From positions 2,046,001-2,110,000 of the forward strand of contig NZ_CP053908.1 in NCBI RefSeq assembly GCF_013256625.1: a stretch of DNA of 64,000 bases, in the 5' to 3' direction. The DNA is from Hymenobacter sp. BRD128. Lineage in GTDB: Bacteria; Bacteroidota; Bacteroidia; Cytophagales; Hymenobacteraceae. Within the stretch, counting starts at the first letter, position 1; the number at the start of each line of letters is the position of its first letter. Of this stretch, positions 55,951 through 62,571 are shown in pieces. The notes below the pieces were generated by a model that saw nothing but the letters and a program-made list of their open reading frames with translations, did not search any database and was not told the origin of the DNA. Both the position numbers and the translations under genes were made by a program.

Positions 55951-56349
55951 TTAGTAGGTGCTCTCGCCCAGGTCGGAGGCCGGGCCGTCGGGCGACTGGC
56001 CATCGGCCGGGTAGCTGCTGGGGCGCGGCTGCTCGCTGTCGTGGGCCGGGCGCGGGCGGTCAAGCTCAGCCACTTCTTCCTCGGTCAGCAGCTCGTCGCG
56101 CACAAAGTCCACGGCGTCGTGCAGGGCGTCGATAAACTTGTTGAAGTCCTCTTTGTAGAGAAAAATCTTGTGCTTCTCGTAGCTGGCCGGGCCATCGGGG
56201 TCGGCGCCGGGGCGGCGCTTGCTTTCGGTGATGGTAAGATAATAATCCTGGCCACGGGTAGCTTTCACGTCGAAGAAATACGTGCGCTTCCCCGCCTTCA
56301 TGCGGTGCGAGTAAATTTCTTCTTGGTCTTTTGAATAACGGTCGTCCAC
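55951..56349 (-). CDS. DUF3276 PUR-like nucleic-acid binding protein
   Basis: 132 residues. The first 95 match DUF3276: RMKAGKRTYFFDVKATRGQDYYLTITESKR and HKIFLYKEDFNKFIDALHDAVDFV. This is the bacterial PUR-alpha-like fold that binds single-stranded DNA or RNA. The C-terminal tail is acidic and rich in Pro and Asp, likely disordered. Typical of Bacteroidota and spirochaetes. A -7 box at 56414-56421 gives a 60-base leader. Confidence 0.9.
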   Translation of the reverse strand: MDDRYSKDQEEIYSHRMKAGKRTYFFDVKATRGQDYYLTITESKRRPGADPDGPASYEKHKIFLYKEDFNKFIDALHDAVDFVRDELLTEEEVAELDRPRPAHDSEQPRPSSYPADGQSPDGPASDLGESTY

Positions 56350-56413
56350 AGACTGGGAGGGGAAAATAGGTGGGGGTTTGCTTATTAGCGCGCTAAACTT
56401 GTATCGGCTTAGA

Positions 56414-56421
56414 CAAAGATA
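56414..56421 (-). promoter_or_regulatory. -7 box for the DUF3276 gene
   Basis: TATCTTTG on the minus strand fits TAnnTTTG. The remaining gap to 56617 shows no gene. Confidence 0.55.
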
Positions 56422-56617
56422 AAGCTGGAATAGCTTACCTGAATTAGGCCTACTTACGGACGAAACTCACCGGGTGGTTGTCTTGTCTATCAGGAAGTAA
56501 GATTATTTCATCATACGTTGGCGTCCAGACTAATTTGCTCAGTTTGATAAACGCCGCCCTAGATTGATGTAGCTACTTGATTCCTAATAGCGTACTATTT
56601 TTTTTCGTTTCTCACTC

Positions 56618-57550
56618 ATGCCCTCGCTCGACCTCGCCGCCATTCGTTCTTTCGAAAACCTGGAGCTGCTGGCCCGGCAGCTGGTCGATGGCTTCATTAC
56701 CGGCCTGCACCAGTCGCCCTACCACGGCTTCTCGGTCGAGTTTAGCGAGCACCGCCTCTACAACCCCGGCGACAGCACCCGGCACGTCGATTGGAAAGTA
56801 TTTGCCCGCACCGACAAGCTCTTCGTGAAGCGCTACGAGGAAGAAACCAACTTGCGCGCCCACCTGCTGCTCGACGTGAGCCCGAGCATGTATTACCCCG
56901 CGCCGGGCCACGACAAGCTCAAGTTCTCGGTGCTGGCCGCCGCCGCCCTCACCACGCTCTTGCAGCGCCAGCGCGACGCCGTGGGCCTCGTCACCTTCGC
57001 CGAAACCGTGGAGCTGCAAACGCCGGTGCGCTCCACCAGCAGCCACCGCCACACGCTGCTGCTAGCCCTGCAACAACTGTTGGAGCGGCCCGCGCCGGCC
57101 GCAGCCACGCGCCGCGCCGCCGCGCACACCGACGTGGCCGGCGTGCTGCACACCATCGCCCAGCAAATTCCGAAGCGCTCGCTCGTCGTCGTGTTCAGCG
57201 ACATGCTGGGGCGCGGCGCCCAGGAGCAGGAGGCCGCGCTAGCCGCCTTGCAGCACCTGCGCCACCAGCACCACGAGGTGCTGCTGTTTCACGTGCTCGA
57301 CCGGGCTACCGAGTCGAATTTTGACTTTCAGGACCGGCCCTACATCTTTGAGGATGTCGAAACGGGCCAGGAAATCCGCCTCCAGCCGGCGCAGGTGCGC
57401 GAGCAGTACCGCACGGCCATGCGGCAGTTTGAGGAAGACCTGGCGCTGCGCTGCGGGCAGCTGAAAATTGATTTTGTGCCCGTCGACGTGCGCGAGCCGT
57501 TTGATAAGGTGCTGCACGCCTACCTGGTGAAGCGCGGCAAAGCCCGCTAG
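56618..57550 (+). CDS. DUF58 (von Willebrand A-like) protein
   Basis: 310 residues. DUF58 proteins are commonly found beside MoxR ATPases in secretion and stress operons. The conserved GDSTRHVDWKVFARTDKLFVK is in the N-terminal part, and a vWA-like MIDAS motif in LLLDVSPSMYYP, with VVFSDMLG as the next strand. No MoxR gene lies in the window. The next small membrane gene follows after 10 bases, so they are co-transcribed. Confidence 0.92.
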   Translation: MPSLDLAAIRSFENLELLARQLVDGFITGLHQSPYHGFSVEFSEHRLYNPGDSTRHVDWKVFARTDKLFVKRYEEETNLRAHLLLDVSPSMYYPAPGHDKLKFSVLAAAALTTLLQRQRDAVGLVTFAETVELQTPVRSTSSHRHTLLLALQQLLERPAPAAATRRAAAHTDVAGVLHTIAQQIPKRSLVVVFSDMLGRGAQEQEAALAALQHLRHQHHEVLLFHVLDRATESNFDFQDRPYIFEDVETGQEIRLQPAQVREQYRTAMRQFEEDLALRCGQLKIDFVPVDVREPFDKVLHAYLVKRGKAR

Positions 57551-57560
57551 CCCCCTTTTT

Positions 57561-57803
57561 ATGCTCTTTTACCTGCTCCCCTACCTGCTGCTGTATTTGC
57601 TCAATGTGCCGCTGGCGCTCATCACGGGCTACATCGCGTACTCGCACGGGCAGCGGTTTTCGCTATGGCTGCTTATTGGGTTGCTGCTGCCGTTCGTGTC
57701 TGTTTTTCTGGCGATTGCGGTGGCCATCCGGCACAAGCGGCAGGTGGAGGCTGCTAGGGGTGGCGCGCCGGCCCCGGTGCCGGCACCCGGCGAATTTGAG
57801 TAA
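57561..57803 (+). CDS. Small two-TM hypothetical membrane protein
   Basis: 80 residues: two hydrophobic segments (FYLLPYLLLYLLNVPLALI and FSLWLLIGLLLPFVSVFLAI), then a basic, Ala/Pro-rich tail. It lies 10 bases after DUF58, in its operon. No family recognised. Confidence 0.7.
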   Translation: MLFYLLPYLLLYLLNVPLALITGYIAYSHGQRFSLWLLIGLLLPFVSVFLAIAVAIRHKRQVEAARGGAPAPVPAPGEFE

Positions 57804-57873
57804 AGCGCGGCCTTGCCCGTAGCTTCGCGGCAGTTTTTCACTGGCCGGGCTGCCCGGCGCATTCGCTCTCTGT

Positions 57874-58332
57874 ATGTACCAAATTCTTCTGCTTCTGCAT
57901 TCCTGGCTGCGCTGGTTTGTGCTGGGCGCCGGCCTGCTGGCCGTCGTGCGCGCCTACGCGGGCTGGACGGGCCGCCGGCCTTTCACCAAAGGCGACAACG
58001 GCATTTCGGCTGCGTTTTCGGGCTTCATGTGGTTGCAAGTCATTATTGGCCTGGGCCTTTACTTCGGCCTGAGCCCTTACGGCCTCAAGGCCATGAAAGT
58101 GGCCGGCGCTATGAAAGACCCCACCGCCCGCTTCTTCGGCATGGAGCACATTGCCGTGATGATACTGGCCGCCATCCTGGCCCAGGTGGGCCGCATCGCC
58201 CTCAAAAACGCCCCTAGCGACACGCTGAAGCACAAGAAAGCCTTCACCTACTTCGCCATCGCGCTGGCGCTGGTACTGCTCATGATTCCGTGGGGCATCT
58301 GGAATCCGGCTAGGCCGCTATTTCGGTTTTAA
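57874..58332 (+). CDS. Four-TM membrane protein with conserved His residues
   Basis: 152 residues with four hydrophobic segments. The opening LLLHSWLRWFVLGAGLLAVV, followed by FSGFMWLQVIIGLGLYF, FFGMEHIAVMILAAILA and FTYFAIALALVLLMI, places His residues near membrane faces, as in small b-type cytochrome-like proteins. Heme binding is only a guess. It is followed 3 bases later by a secreted protein gene. Confidence 0.75.
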   Translation: MYQILLLLHSWLRWFVLGAGLLAVVRAYAGWTGRRPFTKGDNGISAAFSGFMWLQVIIGLGLYFGLSPYGLKAMKVAGAMKDPTARFFGMEHIAVMILAAILAQVGRIALKNAPSDTLKHKKAFTYFAIALALVLLMIPWGIWNPARPLFRF

Positions 58333-58335
58333 TGC

Positions 58336-58854
58336 ATGAAAAAGCTTTTAGGGCCCATGTTTTTATGCTTTGCTATAAGCAGCTCTTATGCACAGCAGAC
58401 AAGCAAAGCACTTGTTAAAAAAGCAACATTTACCGACGATAATGGCCAGCGCATTGCCTTTGAATTACCGCAAACCTGGAAATTCGATGGGAGTGTTATT
58501 CTAAGCGATAATGGCAAAAAAGTCGGTGAGTTTATGCCCGGAACAGTAGCCGATTGCAAATACCAGTCTGGCGCAGAATATTTAAAAGAACTGCGAGTAG
58601 GTTATCCAGATGATATGGGAAGCCCGCGTTTTGTCGGCTCCCGCACTTTGGTGATTGGCAAAACTACTTGGACTGAAGGAGTGCGCAATGTGCCAGCGTG
58701 GGATGGCAAAAGCAATACGGGTAGATGGTATGCCCACAGCTTCTTCGCATTGTTGAACAAACACTGCTTTGTAATCAACTTTTATAGCCCTCAACGACAA
58801 TTACCAGAAGAGGCTAAGATGGAAAACATTCTTGCTTCTATTAAAATCCTCTAA
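58336..58854 (+). CDS. Secreted hypothetical protein, AT-richer
   Basis: 172 residues with a signal peptide (MKKLLGPMFLCFAISSSYAQ). The mature part (VKKATFTDDNGQRIAFELPQTWKFD) has one Cys pair candidate and no known motif. Its base composition is clearly more AT-rich than neighbours. It lies 3 bases after the membrane protein gene. A terminator follows. Confidence 0.72.
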   Translation: MKKLLGPMFLCFAISSSYAQQTSKALVKKATFTDDNGQRIAFELPQTWKFDGSVILSDNGKKVGEFMPGTVADCKYQSGAEYLKELRVGYPDDMGSPRFVGSRTLVIGKTTWTEGVRNVPAWDGKSNTGRWYAHSFFALLNKHCFVINFYSPQRQLPEEAKMENILASIKIL

Positions 58855-58880
58855 TTCATATTACCCACAACTGCACTAAC

Positions 58881-58917
58881 AAAACCCTGCCTTCCGATTC
58901 GCGGAAAGCAGGGTTTT
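58881..58917. terminator. Terminator after the secreted hypothetical gene
   Basis: AAAACCCTGCCTTCCG pairs with CGGAAAGCAGGGTTTT around ATTCG, with one mismatch. It lies between convergent genes. Confidence 0.88.
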
Positions 58918-58942
58918 CTGTTTTAACAAGGCTAGCCCCTAC

Positions 58943-59704
58943 TTATACATTCATCCCACCCGACGCCTCGATGCGCTGGGCGTTTATCCAGCGGGCTTCG
59001 TCGGTGCAGAGGAAGGCCACGAGGGGACCGATGTCTTCGGGCTCGCCCACGCGGCCCAGGGCCGTAGCGCCGGCCACGGCCGCGTTTACCTGGGGGTTGT
59101 CGCGCACCATGCCGCCGCTAAAATCGGTAGCGATGGCGCCGGGGGCCACCACGTTGGCCGCAATGCCGCGCGCGCCGAGCTCTTTGGCCTGGTAGCGGGT
59201 CAGCACTTCGATGGCGCCCTTCACGGCCGCGTAGGCCGAGGAGCCGGGGTAGCTAAAGCGGGCTAGCCCCGACGAAATATTGATGATGCGGCCACCATCG
59301 GCCAGCAAAGGCAGCGCCTTCTGAGTCAAGAAAAAGGGACCTTTCAGGTGCACATTCACCACCTCGTCAAACTGCGCCTCGGTGGTGTCGGCGAAGGCGG
59401 CGTGTAAGCTGGTGCCGGCGTTATTGACGAGAAAATTGAATTTTTCGGCCTGGAAGGTATCGTGCAGGCGGGCCTTTACCTGCTCGAAAAAAGCGTCGAA
59501 CGAGCCCGTGTTGCCGGCGTCGAGCTGCAAGGCGGCGGCCTGGCGGCCCAGCGCTTTTATCTCGGCCACTACGCCGTCGGCTTCGGCCTGCTGACTGTGG
59601 TAGGTCAGGATGACATCGATGCCTTTTTTGGCCAGGTTAAGGGCCATGCTTTTGCCGAGGCCGCGGCTGCCGCCGGTGACGAGGGCGATTTTGGAATTGC
59701 TCAT
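58943..59704 (-). CDS. SDR-family oxidoreductase
   Basis: 253 residues from MSNSKIALVTGGSRGLGKSM. The NNAGTS motif, the Ser of IINISSGLARFS, and the YAAVKGAIEVLTRYQAKELG Tyr/Lys are all in place. It resembles 3-oxoacyl-ACP reductase-like SDRs acting on small carbonyl compounds; the substrate is unknown. The open frame to 59734 is an upstream extension. The next gene upstream on the same strand is an AraC regulator, 78 bases away. Confidence 0.9.
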   Translation of the reverse strand: MSNSKIALVTGGSRGLGKSMALNLAKKGIDVILTYHSQQAEADGVVAEIKALGRQAAALQLDAGNTGSFDAFFEQVKARLHDTFQAEKFNFLVNNAGTSLHAAFADTTEAQFDEVVNVHLKGPFFLTQKALPLLADGGRIINISSGLARFSYPGSSAYAAVKGAIEVLTRYQAKELGARGIAANVVAPGAIATDFSGGMVRDNPQVNAAVAGATALGRVGEPEDIGPLVAFLCTDEARWINAQRIEASGGMNV

Positions 59705-59782
59705 GAGCGGTTTGTAAGTGGGGTAATGGAACACGGCAAAGGTCCGGCTTCCGGGTAGCCTGTTTATGGTGAGTAGCTAAGA

Positions 59783-60202
59783 TTAACTGGTGAGTAGTTC
59801 CGAATTTTCAACGCGCCGCGCGGCCCACTCCTGCTCGCGGTACTGCCTGGGCGTGAGGCCCGTGAAGCGCTTGAAGAACTTCGTGAAGTTGGATGGGTCG
59901 TAGGTGAGGCTAGCGGCGATGTCGGTTATCGAGCGAGTGGTATCGCGCAGCAGGCCCTGGGCCACGGCCAGGATTTCGGCCTCAAAAAAATAGCATGCCG
60001 GCTGGCCCGTAGCTAGCTTGATGGTATTGCTGAGGTGGGTGGGATGGATGCAGAGCTGGCTGGCGAAGTCGCGAATTTCGAGCATTTCAGTGGCGCGGCC
60101 GGCCGCCACGTCGGCCACGTGCGCGGTTATCAGGCGGCGGTAATTGGCCGTGATTTCGTGCTGGCGGGCCAGGATTTTCTTGGGGATGGGAGTCGAAGCC
60201 AT
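59783..60202 (-). CDS. AraC-family transcriptional regulator, DNA-binding domain only
   Basis: 139 residues that consist almost entirely of the AraC/XylS double HTH: ITDIAASLTYDPSNFTKFFKRFTGLTPRQYREQEW. No effector-binding N-domain is present. Because it lies just upstream of the SDR gene on the same strand, it may control it. Whether this is a full-length compact regulator or a truncated one cannot be told, though the start MASTPIPKKILARQHEI is clean. Confidence 0.85.
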   Translation of the reverse strand: MASTPIPKKILARQHEITANYRRLITAHVADVAAGRATEMLEIRDFASQLCIHPTHLSNTIKLATGQPACYFFEAEILAVAQGLLRDTTRSITDIAASLTYDPSNFTKFFKRFTGLTPRQYREQEWAARRVENSELLTS

Positions 60203-60453
60203 AATAAGCTAACAAGCGGGGGAGCTACTATTCTTTTGGCGCTGCGGAGTAAGTCAGACGAAGCACCGGCTTATTTACTTTTAATTCTCCTCCGCCCGGC
60301 AGTGCTTCTTTGCCGCGCTCACTGCGCTGACAGAGGCTAGCCAGCCCCAGCCGCTAGAGATTAAATCCGCATTAATTGTCGGCCAGCGCTGCAATAAGCT
60401 GCGCTATGGTGCGTCTCTACGGGTACCTATCCTCTTCCTTCACACCCGTAGCT

Positions 60454-60660
60454 ATGCTTTACCTGTTTGGCCGCCTCGCGCTGAGCGACTCGCTCGATTA
60501 TCACGAAAACTTTCAGGACGACGACTTTCGGCCGGGCATTCTACCCGAGCGCCCCATCTCCCCCGAACCCGACGCGCGGGCTACCGCCGATTGCCGGCTC
60601 CGCCGTAGTACTCACCTCCCGCCGGCCGACCGGGCTGGCGCTGGCTGCCCCGGCAAGTAA
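60454..60660 (+). CDS. Short hypothetical ORF
   Basis: 68 residues (MLYLFGRLALSDSLDYHENFQDDD), no recognised motif, acidic first half and a basic Cys-containing tail. The open frame begins at 60376, but the first 26 residues look non-coding. It could be a genuine small protein or chance. Confidence 0.35.
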   Translation: MLYLFGRLALSDSLDYHENFQDDDFRPGILPERPISPEPDARATADCRLRRSTHLPPADRAGAGCPGK

Positions 60661-60705
60661 CCCCGGCCCAAGACCCTAGCCACTGGGCCAGGCAAGAAAT
60701 TAACC

Positions 60706-60742
60706 CAAAAAGCCCGCCCCTGACGCACAGGAGCGGGCTTTC
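60706..60742. terminator. Terminator after the deoxyhypusine synthase-like gene
   Basis: AAAGCCCGC...AGG/CCT...GCGGGCTTT hairpin with a central ACGC-containing loop and an A-run on the left, T3 on the right. It ends the minus-strand gene that stops at 60763. Confidence 0.8.
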
Positions 60743-60762
60743 GAATTGCCTGGCGGGGCCTA

Positions 60763-61734
60763 TTACTGCCCCAGCACGATGGCAAAAATCAGCGGGGCCA
60801 CGATAGTCGCGTCGCTCTCGATGATGAATTTCGGGGTTTTCTCGCCCAGCTTGCCCCAGGTGATTTTCTCGTTGGGCACGGCGCCCGAGTAGCTGCCGTA
60901 GCTGGTGGTAGAATCCGAAATCTGGCAGAAATAGCCCCACAGCGGCACCGAGTGGCGCTGTAAATCCTGGTGCAGCATGGGCACCACGCAAATGGGGAAG
61001 TCGCCGGCAATGCCGCCGCCAATCTGGAAGAAGCCCACTTTGCTTTCCTCCGTGGCCTGGCTAGTGTACCAGTCGGCCAGGTAAATCATGTACTGAATGC
61101 CCGTGCGCATGGTGTGCACGTTCTTGATGTCGCCCGAAATGACGTGGCCGGCGTAGATGTTGCCGAGTGTTGAGTCTTCCCAGCCGGGGCAGATAATGGG
61201 CAGGTTTTTCTCGGCGGCGGCCAGCATCCACGAATCTTTGGGGTCAATCTGGTAGTACTGCTCCAGCTCGCCGCTCAGCAGAATCTGGTAGAAAAACTCG
61301 TGGGGGAAGTAGGCTTTACCCTCTTTATCAGCCTTCTCCCAGAATTTCAAAACTGTATGCTCCAGGCGGCGCATGGCCTCTTCTTCGGGGATGCAGGTGT
61401 CGGTGACGCGGTTCATGTGGCGCTCCAGCAGGGCCTGCTCGTCGGCGGGCGTGAGGTCGCGGTAGTGCGGCACGCGCACGTAGAAGTCGTGGGCCACCAG
61501 ATTGAAAATATCCTCTTCCAGGTTGGCACCGGTGCAGCTGATAATCTGCACTTTATCCTGGCGAATAAGCTCGGCCAGCTGAATGCCCATTTCGGCGGTG
61601 CTCATGGCGCCGGCCAGGGTAATCATCATTTTGCCGCCTTCGGCGAGGTGCTTGTTGTAGCCATCGGCCGCGTCGATGAGAGCAGCGGCGTTGAAGTGGC
61701 GGTAGTGGTGCTTGAGGAAGTTGGTAATGTGCAT
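60763..61734 (-). CDS. Deoxyhypusine synthase-like protein
   Basis: 323 residues from MHITNFLKHHYRHFNAAAL; the frame is open to 61797 through a repeat, but this is not coding. It matches the deoxyhypusine/homospermidine synthase family: LAGAMSTAEMGIQLAELIRQ, ISCTGANLEEDIFN, FFQIGGGIAGDFPICVVPML and ITWGKLGEKT, whose Lys (about K295) lines up with the substrate-imine lysine of eukaryotic enzymes. In archaea and eukaryotes the enzyme modifies a lysine of a/eIF5A. In bacteria some homologues make homospermidine or have unknown function. EF-P is also encoded here (1907-2470). Confidence 0.9.
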   Translation of the reverse strand: MHITNFLKHHYRHFNAAALIDAADGYNKHLAEGGKMMITLAGAMSTAEMGIQLAELIRQDKVQIISCTGANLEEDIFNLVAHDFYVRVPHYRDLTPADEQALLERHMNRVTDTCIPEEEAMRRLEHTVLKFWEKADKEGKAYFPHEFFYQILLSGELEQYYQIDPKDSWMLAAAEKNLPIICPGWEDSTLGNIYAGHVISGDIKNVHTMRTGIQYMIYLADWYTSQATEESKVGFFQIGGGIAGDFPICVVPMLHQDLQRHSVPLWGYFCQISDSTTSYGSYSGAVPNEKITWGKLGEKTPKFIIESDATIVAPLIFAIVLGQ

Positions 61735-61747
61735 GGTGGGGTCGTTA

Positions 61748-61828
61748 TCATGCTGACGAAGGAAGCATCTTGTCAGACACGGCTTTATGGGGTTCATCCT
61801 GACAAGATGCTTCCTTCGTCAGCATGAC
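61748..61828. repeat. REP-like intergenic palindrome, copy 4
   Basis: TCATGCTGACGAAGGAAGCATCTTGTCAG is mirrored by CTGACAAGATGCTTCCTTCGTCAGCATGA. It fills the gap between the DHS-like start and the hslV stop. Same subfamily as 37423-37509. Confidence 0.93.
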
Positions 61829-61842
61829 CCTAAAAGAAGGAA

Positions 61843-62385
61843 TTACGCCGGCTCGGCGATAATCAGGTTGTGGTTGGTGTAAATGCAGATATCGGCCGCG
61901 ATGTGCAGGGCGTCTTCCACCATCTGGCGGGCGGTGAGGTGCGGGGCGTGCTTTTTGAGGGCTAGCGCGGCGGCCTGGGCGTACATGGCGCCGCTGCCGA
62001 TGGCGGCCACGTCCATATCGGGCTCCAGCACGTCGCCGGTGCCGCTCACTATCAATAGCTCGTCTTTGTCGCACACCACCATCATGGCTTCGAGCTTGCG
62101 CAGGTACTGGTCTTTGCGCCAGTCCTTGGCTAGCTCGATGGCGGCGCGCTTGAGGTTGTTGCCGTAGGCGGCGAGCTTTTCCTCGAAGCGGTCGAGCAGC
62201 ATAAAGGCATCGGCCGTGGAGCCGGCGAAGCCGGTCACGACCTTGCCATCGTTTAGCTGGCGCACTTTGCGCACGTTGTTTTTGGCCACGTGTTTGTCCA
62301 TCGTGGCCTGGCCATCGGCCCCGAGGGCAATCTGGCCGTTGTGGCGCACACCGAGCACGGTGGTGGAGCGAATTTTTGGGAGCAT
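61843..62385 (-). CDS. hslV: ATP-dependent protease subunit HslV
   Basis: The proteolytic chamber of HslUV. 180 residues from MLPKIRSTTVLGVRHNG, a short propeptide before the catalytic Thr of TTVLGVRHNGQIALGADGQAT. The core has RLEAMMVVCDKDELLIVSGTGDVLEP and GSGAMYAQAAALAL. hslU is not in the window. The start is fixed by a -7 box (62390-62397) ending 4 bases upstream, so the message is probably leaderless; the frame further upstream to 62460 is not coding. Confidence 0.95.
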   Translation of the reverse strand: MLPKIRSTTVLGVRHNGQIALGADGQATMDKHVAKNNVRKVRQLNDGKVVTGFAGSTADAFMLLDRFEEKLAAYGNNLKRAAIELAKDWRKDQYLRKLEAMMVVCDKDELLIVSGTGDVLEPDMDVAAIGSGAMYAQAAALALKKHAPHLTARQMVEDALHIAADICIYTNHNLIIAEPA

Positions 62386-62389
62386 GGGG

Positions 62390-62397
62390 CAAAAATA
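62390..62397 (-). promoter_or_regulatory. -7 box for hslV
   Basis: TATTTTTG on the minus strand fits TAnnTTTG. Only CCCC separates it from the ATG, so transcription would begin at or beside the start codon. Confidence 0.65.
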
Positions 62398-62434
62398 CGC
62401 CGGCCCACACGGGAAATGAGTTGACACAAAAAGA

Positions 62435-62530
62435 ACGTCATGCTGAGCTTGTCGAAGCATCTCTACCGCGCCAGTAGGATTAGTACCCTAGCGGCGCGGT
62501 AGAGATGCTTCGACAAGCTCAGCATGACGT
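62435..62530. repeat. REP-like intergenic palindrome, copy 5
   Basis: ACGTCATGCTGAGCTTGTCGAAGCATCTCTACCGCGCC is mirrored by GGCGCGGTAGAGATGCTTCGACAAGCTCAGCATGACGT over about 38 bases, with a short loop. Same subfamily as 3128-3228. Confidence 0.95.
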
Positions 62531-62571
62531 ATTTATGTGTTCGTTCTCCTGAATTTACTTTAGCCGACGCC

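Noticed and set aside
61735..61797. 5' extension of the deoxyhypusine synthase-like ORF
   Set aside because: It is the translated REP-like palindrome; MHITNFLKHH at 61734 matches the family start.
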